A stretch of 64,000 nucleotides of DNA, from positions 248,001 to 312,000 of the forward strand of contig JAXHLP010000002.1 in NCBI GenBank assembly GCA_034522155.1. The letters run 5' to 3'. Positions within the stretch are counted from its first letter, which is position 1. Every line of letters starts with the position of its first letter. The stretch comes from Salinilacustrithrix sp034522155 (GTDB lineage: Bacteria; Actinomycetota; Acidimicrobiia; Acidimicrobiales; Salinilacustritrichaceae). Below the pieces are notes generated by a model. It was not told the origin of the DNA and searched no databases. It worked only from the letters and a program-made list of their open reading frames with translations. Made by a program: the position numbers and the translations under genes. This document shows positions 53,305 through 62,028 of the stretch, in pieces.

Positions 53305-54855
53305 TCAGCTTCCTCGGGCCGAGGAGACGAGCGCGGGTTGTCCGAGTTGTCGCAGCGCCCGGTCGAGCTGTTCGATGTCGAGGGGCTTGGAGAGGTGGGC
53401 GTCGGCCCGGGCCTCGCACATGCTCGTGTCGACCTCGAAGGGTTCGAGCGCGCTGAGCGCGACGATGGTGTGCCGCAGTCCGTGGGTGTCGGCTCGTTCG
53501 AGGTTCCGGATGGCCTCGATGGTCTGGAAGCCGCTCATTCCCGGCATCTCCATGTCCAGGAGGACGAGGCTGAAGGCGTGTTCGGCGAGGAGGGCGATCG
53601 CTTGCCAGCCGTCGTCGGCGAACCACAGCTCGGCGTGCTCGAACAGGAGCATCGAGGCCAAGCGTCGATCGGACTGGTTGTCGTCGACGACGAGGATCTT
53701 GTGCCTGAACGCCGTCTCGGCGCCGTCGCTGCGTCGCGTCTCGATCCAGTCGGTGAGCTCCTCGAACGGCATCGGCCGTGCGAACAGGTAGCCCTGTGCG
53801 CGCGTGACGCCCATCTCGTGGAGCATTCGGCGCTGGTTGTGCGTTTCGACGCCTTCGGCGATCAGACGCTTGCCGAGCCGGTCGGCGAGAGCCACCGTGT
53901 TCTTCACGATCTCGTTGTCGCTGCTGTCGGTCGTCAGCCCGTGGACGAAGGACTTGTCGAGCTTGATCACATCGATGGGCAGGTCCCGGAGCGAGACGAT
54001 GGAGGAGTAGCCGACCCCGAAGTCGTCAACGGCGATCTGTATGCCACTGAGTCGCAGGTTCATCAGCTCGTCCACGAGTGCCGCTTGGTCGTTCGAGAGG
54101 CTGGTTTCGGTCACTTCGACGACGAGGCGAACCGGTAGTGCTCGATCGGCGGTGAGCTCGCTCAATCGTCGGGCGAGCCGGGAGTCGGAGTAGAGCTGGC
54201 GGCGGGACACGTTGACGTTGAGCTCCTGGATGGGCAGCGGTCCGCCACCGAGGGCTTCCTGCCACGTGCGCATGTCTGCCACGGCGGCGCTGACCACCCA
54301 GTCGCCGAGGGCGTCGATGACGCCGCGTACTTCGGCCAAGGGGATGAACTGGTCGGGACCGAGCAGCCCCCGGGTCGGATGGCGCCAGCGGACCAGCGCC
54401 TCGGCGCCGATGACCCGCTGATCGTGCAGCACGACGATCGGCTGGTAGTGGAGCTCGAGTTGGTCTTCGTCGATCGCGGCGCGGAGCTCCAGCTCGTCGA
54501 GCGTGCCGGCGACTTCGTCGATGAGTCGCGCCCGGATGAGACGGGTCACCGCGACGCCGATGATGATGAAGAACGCGCCCCGGCTCAACCAGTCGGACAG
54601 TTCCTGGTTCGCGCCGGTGGCCGACACCGCGGGGAGCAGCGGGCCCGCGACGACAGCGGCGATGCCGCCTCCCACGATGGCTCCGGTCGTTCCGAAGCGG
54701 ACGCCCAGGAGGATGACGGGCAAGTAGAACAGGTGGGGGGCGAATTGCCACGCTCCGCCCGCGAGGAAGCTGGCCGACCAGGCCAACGCGTACAGGACCA
54801 CCGCGACCGCCACGGTTCGACGAGGTGATCGGTACAAAGCAGGGCCGACTTGCAT
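53305..54855 (-). CDS. Membrane EAL-REC cyclic-di-GMP phosphodiesterase
   Basis: 516 residues. Four to five membrane helices (about 14-105) lead to an EAL domain (about 125-375) with intact EALVRWRHP, NVNVSRRQL, VTETSL, DDFGVGYSS and KLDKSFV plus AEGVET, so c-di-GMP hydrolysis is expected. A C-terminal receiver domain (about 388-510) has VVDDNQSD, phospho-acceptor Asp in LLDMEMPGMSG, ALSAL and SKPLD. A C-terminal REC after EAL is the reverse of the usual order. The gene is alone inside a 1.75-kb segment flanked by 39-bp direct repeats, between citrate synthase and LysR. Confidence 0.92.
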   Translation of the reverse strand: MQVGPALYRSPRRTVAVAVVLYALAWSASFLAGGAWQFAPHLFYLPVILLGVRFGTTGAIVGGGIAAVVAGPLLPAVSATGANQELSDWLSRGAFFIIIGVAVTRLIRARLIDEVAGTLDELELRAAIDEDQLELHYQPIVVLHDQRVIGAEALVRWRHPTRGLLGPDQFIPLAEVRGVIDALGDWVVSAAVADMRTWQEALGGGPLPIQELNVNVSRRQLYSDSRLARRLSELTADRALPVRLVVEVTETSLSNDQAALVDELMNLRLSGIQIAVDDFGVGYSSIVSLRDLPIDVIKLDKSFVHGLTTDSSDNEIVKNTVALADRLGKRLIAEGVETHNQRRMLHEMGVTRAQGYLFARPMPFEELTDWIETRRSDGAETAFRHKILVVDDNQSDRRLASMLLFEHAELWFADDGWQAIALLAEHAFSLVLLDMEMPGMSGFQTIEAIRNLERADTHGLRHTIVALSALEPFEVDTSMCEARADAHLSKPLDIEQLDRALRQLGQPALVSSARGS

Positions 54856-55005
54856 CGCGTAGACACCCCCGCCCCCAGTGAATGTTGAACAAACAGAACG
54901 CTACTGCGGCGCGCCGGACCCCTCAAGGTTCGCGCGGCTGCGCGGCCGGACCGGGATGGCGAACGGTGTGGTGGATGTGGCCCCGCTCCCCGGTCCGCGC
55001 CGTCT

Positions 55006-55044
55006 TCACGCGAGCCGCAGCGACACGCCCTCGTGGTCCGGTCC
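55006..55044. repeat. 39-bp direct repeat, right copy (LysR 3' end)
   Basis: Codes for the last residues GPDHEGVSLRLA and the stop of the LysR gene. It is perfectly duplicated at 53255-53293 in the same orientation, enclosing the EAL-REC gene. Confidence 0.9.
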
Positions 55045-55920
55045 CTGCGCTTCGAGCAGTTCGCGCAGCGTCGAGCGCACCGCCCGGGCCGGGGCGGCGA
55101 GTCGGCCGGCCCGACGGCGGACCAGGCCGACGCCGCGGCCGCCGAGGTCGGTGATGCGGACCTTGACCCAGTCGCCGGGCGGTTCGAGCAGCGTGGCGGT
55201 GGTGGGCAGGATCGCCGGGCCGTGGCCACGGAAGGCGAGCGAGGCCACCAGCGTCATCCCGTCGACCTCGGCCAGCACCGACAGCTCGACGCCGAGCGAG
55301 GTGGCCGCGCGGTCGAGCTCGTCGCGGAACGCGGTGCCCCGGGGCTCGAGCACCAGACCGTGGGGCGCGATGTCGGTGAGGCTGACCTCGTCGGCAGCGG
55401 CCAGGGGATGGTCCGACGGGGCGACGAGGATGCGCTCCTCGTCGAACAGGGGGGTGACCTCCACCTGGGGGTCGGACACCGGCAGGTTGACCACGGCGAG
55501 GTCGAGGCTGCCGTCGAGCAGCTGCGGGAGGAGCGAGGTGGTGGTGGCGTCCACCACCACGAGGCTGACGCCCGGATGACGCTCACCCATGGTGTCGAGC
55601 AGGTCGGGTACCAGCCACCGGCCCACCGAGCCGATCACGCCGAGGCGCACCTGGCCGATCACCTCGTCGCGCATGGCGGCCACGTCGGCGGCCAGGGCGT
55701 CGAGCTCGGCCTGCACCCGCCGGGCCCGGGCCACCGCGGCCTCACCCTCCTCGGTGAGGCCGCCGGAGGAGCGGTCGACCAGGGTCACGCCCAGCTCCTT
55801 CTCGAGCCGGGCCACGTGGGTCGACACGTTCGACTGCACGGTGTGGATGGCGCGCGCCGCGGCCGAGAACGACCCGTGTTCGGCCACGGCGAGGAGGGCG
55901 GCGAGCTGGCGGAGGTCCAT
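55006..55920 (-). CDS. LysR-family regulator
   Basis: 304 residues. The N-terminal winged helix-turn-helix (1-60: MDLRQLAALLAVAEHGSFSAAARAIHTVQSNVSTHVARLEKELG) is followed by the periplasmic-binding-protein-like effector domain (about 90-295). Its final codons coincide with the 39-bp direct repeat. The upstream region has a LysR-type dyad at 55943-55957. The regulated gene may be the PAS-GGDEF gene transcribed divergently, or only itself. Effector unknown. Confidence 0.92.
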   Translation of the reverse strand: MDLRQLAALLAVAEHGSFSAAARAIHTVQSNVSTHVARLEKELGVTLVDRSSGGLTEEGEAAVARARRVQAELDALAADVAAMRDEVIGQVRLGVIGSVGRWLVPDLLDTMGERHPGVSLVVVDATTTSLLPQLLDGSLDLAVVNLPVSDPQVEVTPLFDEERILVAPSDHPLAAADEVSLTDIAPHGLVLEPRGTAFRDELDRAATSLGVELSVLAEVDGMTLVASLAFRGHGPAILPTTATLLEPPGDWVKVRITDLGGRGVGLVRRRAGRLAAPARAVRSTLRELLEAQGPDHEGVSLRLA

Positions 55921-55942
55921 GGCGGCGGGTCATCTCTCTAGC

Positions 55943-55957
55943 AGATGGTAGACATCT
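55943..55957. promoter_or_regulatory. LysR-type dyad in the LysR-GGDEF divergent region
   Basis: AGATG-GTAGA-CATCT, 22 nt upstream of the LysR start, is the kind of interrupted dyad LysR proteins bind. The rest of the 301-nt gap to the GGDEF gene holds a GAGCCGG/CCGGCTC inverted pair near 56100-56130 and the AGGAGGGG ribosome binding site at 56211-56218. I could not recognise a c-di-GMP riboswitch in it. Confidence 0.5.
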
Positions 55958-56221
55958 ATGAGAACTGTTGGACAGATCGGTCGACGCTTGGTTGACTGTG
56001 CATCAGATCGCCGAGAGGACATGTCCCCCAACGGTCCTCCGGCGCAGCAAGTGCCCGGCCGAACGCCCCCCCGTCGGTCGGATGCACACAACGAGGGTAG
56101 AGCCGGTCCGTCCCCCATGGGCCGGCTCCTCTCGCGTTCGGGCGGCGGTACGCGACCCGGGTCGGGAGAACCCGCTACAGCAGCATCGGGAATCGGCCGA
56201 TGACTCTCCCAGGAGGGGACG

Positions 56222-57862
56222 ATGACCGACGTGGCCGAACACGAGGGTGAGGCACCGGCGGTCGGGCCGCTGGCGCTCGGGGTGGGTGAGCTCGATCAGA
56301 TCCTGGCCAAGGCCGCCGACGTGACCCTGCTGTTCGACGCGTCGACGGGCACGGCGCTTCGGCGCTGGCACGAGGGCCCCCGCGGTGCGCTCGACGTGCC
56401 CGACGAGCCCGCGGAACGGGCCATCGGTTGGGTGCACCCCGACGATGTCACCCAGGTCCTCGACGTCATGGCCCGCACGGCCTTCGATGGCGAGCGGCGC
56501 ACCACGATCGCCCGCACCCACCCCGACAAGGACTTCGCGCCCGGCCAGTCGCTGCTGATGACCGCCCACGACGTCCAGCACGTCGTCGACGCCGGGCTGC
56601 TCGTGCAGGTCTGGCTGGTGGATCTCGACGCGTTGCCCCACGCAGCGCACGAGCCCGGATCGGTGATGTCCTCGCTCGCCGCGGCCGCGCCCGTCGGGCT
56701 CCAGGTGCGCAGCGGCAACGGCAACGTGTCGTTCGAGAACGATCGGTTCACCGAGCTCGCCGGGCCCGCACGGGCCGAACTCGACCGGGCGATCGACCTC
56801 GCCCTGGGTTCACCGGCGGAGTGCATCGAGGACGTCGAGACGGGGGAGCGGTTCCTGCGGTTGCGGGTGGTCTCCACCTTCGATCGCGCCGGCAACTTCG
56901 TGCTCGCCGTGGCCTCGCTCGAGGACGTCACCAGCCTGCGCCGGGCCGAGGAGGGCCGGGCCGAGGCCGAGGGCCTGTTCCGTGCCGTGTTCGACAACTC
57001 GCCGGTGGCCACCGCCGTCGTCGACCTCGACGGACGCTTCGCCCAGGTCAACGAGTCGCTCGCGGTGATCTGCGGCTACGCCCCCGAGGAGCTCGTCGGC
57101 CGTCACTTCGCCGACATCACCCACCCGGACGACCTCGCCACCGACCAGGAGCTCCTCGCCGAGGTGGTGGCCGGTACCCGCAGCAGCTACCAGCTCGAGA
57201 AGCGCTACCTCCACTCCGCCGGCCACCAGCTCTGGGTCGATCTCACCGTCGCCGGCGTGCGCGACGCCCGGGGCCAGTTGAGCCACCTGATCGCCCACAT
57301 CGCCGACATCACCTCCCGCAAGGCCGCCCTCGACGTCGCCGACTCGAGCGAGGACCTCGCCCACTGGGCGACCCACGATCACCTCACCGGCCTGCCCAAC
57401 CGCCGGTACCTCGACAACGTTCTCGCCACGTCGTTCGGCCCCCGGCGGCGGGCCGAGGACAGCTTCGCGGTCCTGTTCCTCGACCTCGACGACTTCAAGC
57501 CGGTGAACGACGCCCACGGCCACCAGGTGGGCGACGACGTCCTGCGCATCCTCGCCCGCCGTCTGCGCAATGCCTGCCGCGACGACACGCTCGTGGCTCG
57601 CTACGGCGGTGACGAGTTCGTCGTGGTCACCCGGCGCCTGCGGACGGTCCACGACCTGTCGATGCTCGTCGAGCGGATCCTCAGCGCGGTGCGGACGCCC
57701 ATCGTCGGCCTGACCGACCACCCCATCCGTGTCGGGACGAGCGTCGGCGTGGCATCGGCGGCACCCGGTGAGCGTCCCGGCGACGTGGTCGGGCGCGCCG
57801 ACGCCGCGACCTACCGGGCCAAGAGTGCGGGCAAGGACCGGGCCGAGTTCGCCTCGACGTAG
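56222..57862 (+). CDS. PAS-GGDEF diguanylate cyclase
   Basis: 546 residues, soluble. The N-terminus has two PAS-like regions (about 20-130 and 150-245), then a clear PAS/PAC (about 255-375: FRAVFDNSPVATAVVDLDGRFAQVNESL) and a GGDEF domain (about 390-545) with HDHLTGLPNRRYLD and the intact active site RYGGDEFVVV. No RxxD product-inhibition site was noticed immediately upstream. A strong AGGAGGGG precedes the ATG. It is one of three c-di-GMP enzymes within 10 kb and is followed by a hairpin terminator. Confidence 0.92.
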   Translation: MTDVAEHEGEAPAVGPLALGVGELDQILAKAADVTLLFDASTGTALRRWHEGPRGALDVPDEPAERAIGWVHPDDVTQVLDVMARTAFDGERRTTIARTHPDKDFAPGQSLLMTAHDVQHVVDAGLLVQVWLVDLDALPHAAHEPGSVMSSLAAAAPVGLQVRSGNGNVSFENDRFTELAGPARAELDRAIDLALGSPAECIEDVETGERFLRLRVVSTFDRAGNFVLAVASLEDVTSLRRAEEGRAEAEGLFRAVFDNSPVATAVVDLDGRFAQVNESLAVICGYAPEELVGRHFADITHPDDLATDQELLAEVVAGTRSSYQLEKRYLHSAGHQLWVDLTVAGVRDARGQLSHLIAHIADITSRKAALDVADSSEDLAHWATHDHLTGLPNRRYLDNVLATSFGPRRRAEDSFAVLFLDLDDFKPVNDAHGHQVGDDVLRILARRLRNACRDDTLVARYGGDEFVVVTRRLRTVHDLSMLVERILSAVRTPIVGLTDHPIRVGTSVGVASAAPGERPGDVVGRADAATYRAKSAGKDRAEFAST

Positions 57863-57873
57863 CCCGGGGCGGG

Positions 57874-57917
57874 CCGCGACCGAGGCGCGGCGAGCCAGGG
57901 CGGCGGGTCGGTCGCGG
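57874..57917 (+). terminator. Inverted repeat after the GGDEF gene
   Basis: CCGCGACCGA (57874-57883) and TCGGTCGCGG (57908-57917) form a perfect 10-bp stem with a 24-nt loop, 11 nt after the stop. No U-tract is visible, so it may be a GC-only terminator or a processing structure. Confidence 0.45.
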
Positions 57918-57929
57918 TACGTTGTCCGT

Positions 57930-58079
57930 GTGCCCCGTCCCGCCGCGTTCTTCGCTCCCGAGCTCCAGGGCCGCTGGGGTGCCGCCCGCCTGTCCCACGT
58001 GCTCGACGTCGCCGACCTGCCCGGCGAGCAGGGCGAGCCCGAGTCCGGGGCCGATCGACGCCTCGGCTCCGATACCTGA
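57930..58079 (+). CDS. Possible 49-residue small protein
   Basis: A GTG-started frame, residues PRPAAFFAPELQGRWGAARLSHVLDVADL, with protein-like composition and codon use like the neighbours, between the terminator-like hairpin and the deacetylase gene. There is no convincing ribosome binding site. It may be a small real gene or a fragment of a longer one; I recognise no family. Confidence 0.35.
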   Translation: MPRPAAFFAPELQGRWGAARLSHVLDVADLPGEQGEPESGADRRLGSDT

Positions 58080-58094
58080 GCGCGACATCGATCG

Positions 58095-58928
58095 ATGGAA
58101 CGGCGAGAATCCGCGAATGGGGGAGTCGTCCGGGCGGCGGTGAAACGCGCCGCCGGGATGGCCGATCTCGTTCGGCCCTCAGCGGGGATCACGTTCCTCA
58201 TCTACCACCGGGTTGGTGCCCGGACCCCGGTACCCGTCGACCTGCCGACGGCGCTCTTCGACGAGCAGATGGCGATGCTCGCCGACAGCTTTCGCGTGCT
58301 CACGATCGACGAGGCGACCCGTGAGCTGTTGGACACCACCGGTGCCGATGCAGGCCCGGGGGTCGTGGTGACCTTCGACGACGGGACAGCGGACTTCCTG
58401 GACGAAGCAGTGCCGGTACTGGTCGACCGCGGCGTGCCGGCGACCATGTACCTGGCCACCCGCCACATCGAGGAACAGATCGAGTTCCCTGGAGGCGGCG
58501 TGCCCATGACGTGGGCTGCGGCCCGCACCGCGCTCGGGTCGGGACTGGTGACTTTCGGTTCGCACAGCCATTCCCACGTGCTGTTCGATCGGATCACCCC
58601 ATCGGCTGCCAGCGAGGAGCTGGATCGGTCCATCGGCCTCATCGGCGATCGCCTTGGCGTCGCCCCGGAGCACTTCGCCTACCCGAAGGCGCTGCTCGCG
58701 TCGCCACGAGTCGAGGCCCAGGTTCGCAGTCGCTTCGAGACCGCCGTGATCGCTCGTACGCGCCCGAACCGTCCGGGCCGGGTGGACCCGTTCCGCCTGA
58801 CTCGCTCGCCGATCCAGGTCGCCGACGGCATTCGTTGGTTCGAACGGAAGGCGAGCGGAGGCATGGGGCTGGAGGACGACCTGCGCGGGCTCGCCAATCG
58901 GTGGCGGTACCGAGGAGCCCGTTCGTGA
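58095..58928 (+). CDS. Polysaccharide deacetylase (NodB-like)
   Basis: 277 residues of carbohydrate esterase family 4. Motif 1 is VVVTFDDGTADF (metal and base Asp), motif 2 is the unusual SHSHSHVLF in place of H(S/T)xxH, and motif 3/4 lies near the final third (FAYPKALLAS). It probably N-deacetylates a surface polysaccharide made by the downstream genes. The stop overlaps the GTG of the sugar transferase by 4 nt, so it is the first gene of the exopolysaccharide operon. The start may also be a GTG slightly downstream. Confidence 0.88.
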   Translation: MERRESANGGVVRAAVKRAAGMADLVRPSAGITFLIYHRVGARTPVPVDLPTALFDEQMAMLADSFRVLTIDEATRELLDTTGADAGPGVVVTFDDGTADFLDEAVPVLVDRGVPATMYLATRHIEEQIEFPGGGVPMTWAAARTALGSGLVTFGSHSHSHVLFDRITPSAASEELDRSIGLIGDRLGVAPEHFAYPKALLASPRVEAQVRSRFETAVIARTRPNRPGRVDPFRLTRSPIQVADGIRWFERKASGGMGLEDDLRGLANRWRYRGARS

Positions 58929-59530
58929 GGCGGGCCATCGATCTCGTGGGCGCAGCGGCCGGGCTCGTGCTGGCCGCGCCGATCCTGGGCGTGGTCGCCG
59001 CGCTGCTGCGCCTCCGGCTCGGACCGCCGGTGCTCTTCCGTGAGCTGCGGTTGGGCGAAGGGGGTCAGGAGTTCGAGCTCATCAAGCTGCGTACGATGAC
59101 GAATGCACGAGACCCGCAGGGCGAGCTCCTTCCTGACGCCGATCGACTCGTGCCCATCGGTCGTTGGGTTCGGTCGATGAGCCTCGACGAGGTACCGGAG
59201 CTGGTCATGGTGCTCCGCGGCCAGATGAGTCTGGTCGGCCCACGGCCACTTCCGGTTCGCTACCGAACGCGTTTCACCGCCGAACAAGCCCGCCGGCTCG
59301 ACGTGAAGCCCGGGATCACCGGCTGGGCACAGGTGAACGGACGAAACACCAGCTCCTGGGAGACCCGGTTGGCGATGGACGTCTGGTACGTCGACCACCG
59401 ATCACTGCTCCTCGACCTGCGGATCCTGCTTCGCACGGTCCTGGTGGTGTTGCGTCGCGAGGGCATCAATGCGGAGGGGGAAGCCACCATGAGCGAACTG
59501 CCGCCACGCCCGCTCGGCAGCGACTCATGA
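58925..59530 (+). CDS. Undecaprenyl-phosphate sugar-1-phosphate transferase
   Basis: 201-residue short-form polyprenyl-phosphate hexose-1-P transferase (WcaJ/PglC catalytic domain). It opens with a membrane-associated reentrant helix (RRAIDLVGAAAGLVLAAPILGVVAALLRL) and continues FELIKLRTM, RWVRSMSLDEVPEL, SLVGPRPL and PGITGWAQVNGRN. It starts a glycan repeat by moving a sugar phosphate to the lipid carrier. GTG 58925 overlaps the deacetylase stop by 4 nt. PglC-like length, together with PglE-like and PglD-like neighbours, suggests a diNAcBac-type first sugar. Confidence 0.92.
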   Translation: MRRAIDLVGAAAGLVLAAPILGVVAALLRLRLGPPVLFRELRLGEGGQEFELIKLRTMTNARDPQGELLPDADRLVPIGRWVRSMSLDEVPELVMVLRGQMSLVGPRPLPVRYRTRFTAEQARRLDVKPGITGWAQVNGRNTSSWETRLAMDVWYVDHRSLLLDLRILLRTVLVVLRREGINAEGEATMSELPPRPLGSDS

Positions 59531-60660
59531 GCCGCATCCATCTCTCGCCACCAGACATACGCCAGGCCGAGAAGGACCTCCTCATGGCCGCGGTCGAGTC
59601 CGGGTGGGCCGCTCCCGCGGGCCCCGATCTCACCATGTTCGAGGCCGAGATCGCCGCGGTGGCCGGCGTCCCACACGCGGTGGGGCTCTCGAGTGGCACG
59701 GCCGCGTTGCACCTCGCCCTCCACGCCTTCGGCGTGGGTCCGGGTGACGAGGTCATCGTCTCCACCTTCACCTTCGCGGCCTCGGCGAACGCCGTCACCT
59801 ACGTCGGGGCGTCGCCGGTCTTCATCGACGCGGACGCCGCCTCCTGGAACCTCGCCCCGGATCTGCTCGAACGTGAGCTGGCGCAACGGGCATCGGCCGG
59901 AACGCTGCCCGCGGCGATCATCAGCGTGGACCTCTACGGCCAGCCTGCCGACTACCGGCTCATCGAGCCGATCTGTGCCGAGCACGGGGTCCCGCTCATC
60001 GAGGACGCGGCCGAGGCGCTCGGCTCGTCACTTGGCGGTCGACCCGCCGGTTCCTTCGGCCGTGCTGCCGTGCTGTCGTTCAACGGGAACAAGTTGATCA
60101 CGACCTCTGGTGGGGGGATGCTCGTGGCGGACGACGCCGCGTTGATCGAGCGTGTGCGCTTCCTCTCGACGCAGGCGAAGGAACCGGAGCCGCACTACGA
60201 GCACCATGAGATCGGCTTCAACTACCGCCTCTCCAACCTGCTCGCCGCGTTCGGGCGCGGACAGCTCCGGACGCTCGGCGAACGCATCCAGCGACGCCGT
60301 TGGTTCTTCGAGGAGTACCGACGGGTGTTCGCATCGGTGGACGGCGTGACCTTCCAGCCCGAGATCGAGGGCGGGTTCTGCAACCGATGGTTGACGTGCG
60401 TGCTGATCGACCCAGCCGTCGCCGGCTTCACGCGCGACGATCTCCGGCTGCACCTCGATCGCGACGACATCGAGGCTCGGCCGACCTGGAAGCCGATGCA
60501 CCAGCAGAAGTCCTTCGCGGGAGCGCCCGCCCTTCTCGACGGAACCGCCGATCGGCTCTTCGCACGCGGACTCTGCCTGCCGAGCGGGAGCGGCATGACC
60601 GACGACGACTTCGCACGGGTTCTCGAGTCCGTCTCGGACTTCCTGGTGCGCGACATCTGA
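59527..60660 (+). CDS. DegT/DnrJ/EryC1-family sugar aminotransferase
   Basis: 377-residue PLP enzyme. It has VGLSSGTAALHLALHAFGVGPGDEVIVSTFTFAASANAV, the pyridine-binding Asp in IEDAAEALGSS, the catalytic Lys in SFNGNKLITTSGGG and YRLSNLLAAFGRGQL. It converts a 4-keto nucleotide sugar to a 4-amino sugar, as PglE/LegC do. The start overlaps the sugar transferase stop by 4 nt, and its own stop shares one base with the acetyltransferase start. Confidence 0.93.
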   Translation: MSRIHLSPPDIRQAEKDLLMAAVESGWAAPAGPDLTMFEAEIAAVAGVPHAVGLSSGTAALHLALHAFGVGPGDEVIVSTFTFAASANAVTYVGASPVFIDADAASWNLAPDLLERELAQRASAGTLPAAIISVDLYGQPADYRLIEPICAEHGVPLIEDAAEALGSSLGGRPAGSFGRAAVLSFNGNKLITTSGGGMLVADDAALIERVRFLSTQAKEPEPHYEHHEIGFNYRLSNLLAAFGRGQLRTLGERIQRRRWFFEEYRRVFASVDGVTFQPEIEGGFCNRWLTCVLIDPAVAGFTRDDLRLHLDRDDIEARPTWKPMHQQKSFAGAPALLDGTADRLFARGLCLPSGSGMTDDDFARVLESVSDFLVRDI

Positions 60661-61253
60661 TGTGGATCTACGGCGCCGGCGGTTTCGGTCGCGAGACCCA
60701 CGATGCCTGCCTCGCTGCGGGTGTCGTGGTCGACGGTTTCCTCGACGACACACCGCCCGACAAACAGCTGCGTGGCCTCCCGGTCGTGCGCCCCGGTGAT
60801 GTCGAGCCGGCCCCATTCGTCGTGGCGATCGCCGACCCGCAGACCCGCGCCCGGCTCTACCGGGAGCTGGTCGGCTTCGGCTGGCAGCCGGTGACCGTGG
60901 AGGACCCGAGAGCGGTGATCGGCACCGGCGCCACGATCGGTGCTGGCTCGATCCTGCTCGCCACCGCCTTCGTCTCCTGTGACGTCGTTCTCGCTGAGGC
61001 AACGCACCTCAACTACGGCGTCACCATCGGTCACGACGTTCGCGCCGAGTTCTGCACGACGGTGCTGCCCGGGGCCAATGTCGGCGGCAGCGTGGAGCTC
61101 GGTCAGGAGGTCCTCGTGGGGTCGGGCGCGCAGGTGCTTCAAGGCGTGCGCATCGGTCGCCACGCGGTGATCGGTGCCGGTGCTGTCGTGACCAGCGAGG
61201 TCGCCAGCGGTACGACGGTCGTCGGTGTTCCGGCGGCGCCGGTGGAGCGGTGA
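60660..61253 (+). CDS. PglD-like sugar O/N-acetyltransferase
   Basis: 197 residues. An N-terminal Rossmann-like part (MWIYGAGGFGRETHDACLAAGV) is followed by a left-handed beta-helix with hexapeptide repeats (IGTGATIGAGSILLATAFVSCDVVLAEATHLNYGVTIGHDV) and the catalytic His of IGHDV. The layout matches PglD/NeuD, which N-acetylate a 4-amino sugar, completing a UDP-diNAcBac-type pathway with the aminotransferase. The ATG shares one base with the previous stop. Confidence 0.9.
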   Translation: MWIYGAGGFGRETHDACLAAGVVVDGFLDDTPPDKQLRGLPVVRPGDVEPAPFVVAIADPQTRARLYRELVGFGWQPVTVEDPRAVIGTGATIGAGSILLATAFVSCDVVLAEATHLNYGVTIGHDVRAEFCTTVLPGANVGGSVELGQEVLVGSGAQVLQGVRIGRHAVIGAGAVVTSEVASGTTVVGVPAAPVER

Positions 61254-61311
61254 TGCTCGTGGGCTCGCCGAACGCGCACGCTCTTCGCCGGCGGGTGGGA
61301 CACGGGGTGAG

Positions 61312-62028
61312 ATGGACGTCGGGAGCTACCTGACCGCGCACGAGCTCCGGTTGCTGGTGGCGGGCGTAGGAAGCGGCGCGCTGGTGGGTGCGGTTGCCCG
61401 GAGGATCCGGTGGTCGCCGTCGTGGTTGCACGGATACCTCGCGCCGGCCCTCGGGCTGTTCGTCGCCGGATGGTGGTCCCAGCCCGATGCATCGGTGGGC
61501 CGGGTCATGACCGCCGTCGTCGTGGGCGTTCTCGCCGGGCGTGGGTATGACCGGCTGTCGATGCCGACCGGTGGGCGGGCCGCGGTGCTACTCGTGGCCC
61601 TGGCCGGTGTGTGGTTGGCCGTGCCCGAGAACGATCCGGCGGTGGTGGTGGCCGGAGCCGTGGTCGGGCTGGGCGTCGTGGGCAAGGTCGACGACGCGGG
61701 GGCCGGCTACGGGTTGTCCGTGGCGGTGGCCTGGACGGTCGTGCTCGGCGCGGGCTCGACGCCGTGGTCGTTCGCCGGAGGGCTGCTCGGCCTGGCACCC
61801 CTCGCGTGTGTCGCCGTCGTCCCGTTCCGTCGCTCGCCGCAACTGCCGGCGGTCCGGGGGTGGCTGTGGTTCCTGGCGGGTTCGGGAGGCGTGGCGGTCC
61901 TCGCCGCGCGCTGGGTCGGTGTGGCTCCGGCGGCGACCTGGCTCCGTGTGGGGATCGTGTGTGCGGTGGCGATCGTCGTCGCGTCGTTCACGGCACCGTC
62001 GGGAGCGCCGCGTAGGCGTCGAGCGTGA
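61312..62028 (+). CDS. Polytopic membrane protein in the polysaccharide cluster
   Basis: 238 residues with about eight short hydrophobic helices, a high Val/Ala/Gly/Trp content and a basic C-terminus (APRRRRA). The ATG at 61312 lies 58 nt after the acetyltransferase stop. Features such as GRGYDRLSMPTGGRAAVLLVALAGVWL and GKVDDAGAGYGLSVAVAW are not diagnostic; it might be a Wzy-like, flippase-associated or O-acetylation membrane protein. Its last 41 nt overlap the 3' end of the convergent glycosyltransferase gene. Confidence 0.7.
   Translation: MDVGSYLTAHELRLLVAGVGSGALVGAVARRIRWSPSWLHGYLAPALGLFVAGWWSQPDASVGRVMTAVVVGVLAGRGYDRLSMPTGGRAAVLLVALAGVWLAVPENDPAVVVAGAVVGLGVVGKVDDAGAGYGLSVAVAWTVVLGAGSTPWSFAGGLLGLAPLACVAVVPFRRSPQLPAVRGWLWFLAGSGGVAVLAARWVGVAPAATWLRVGIVCAVAIVVASFTAPSGAPRRRRA

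Noticed and set aside
55958..56221. Possible c-di-GMP riboswitch before the PAS-GGDEF gene.
   Set aside because: I could not find the conserved GEMM-I core; only a short GAGCCGG/CCGGCTC pair is visible.
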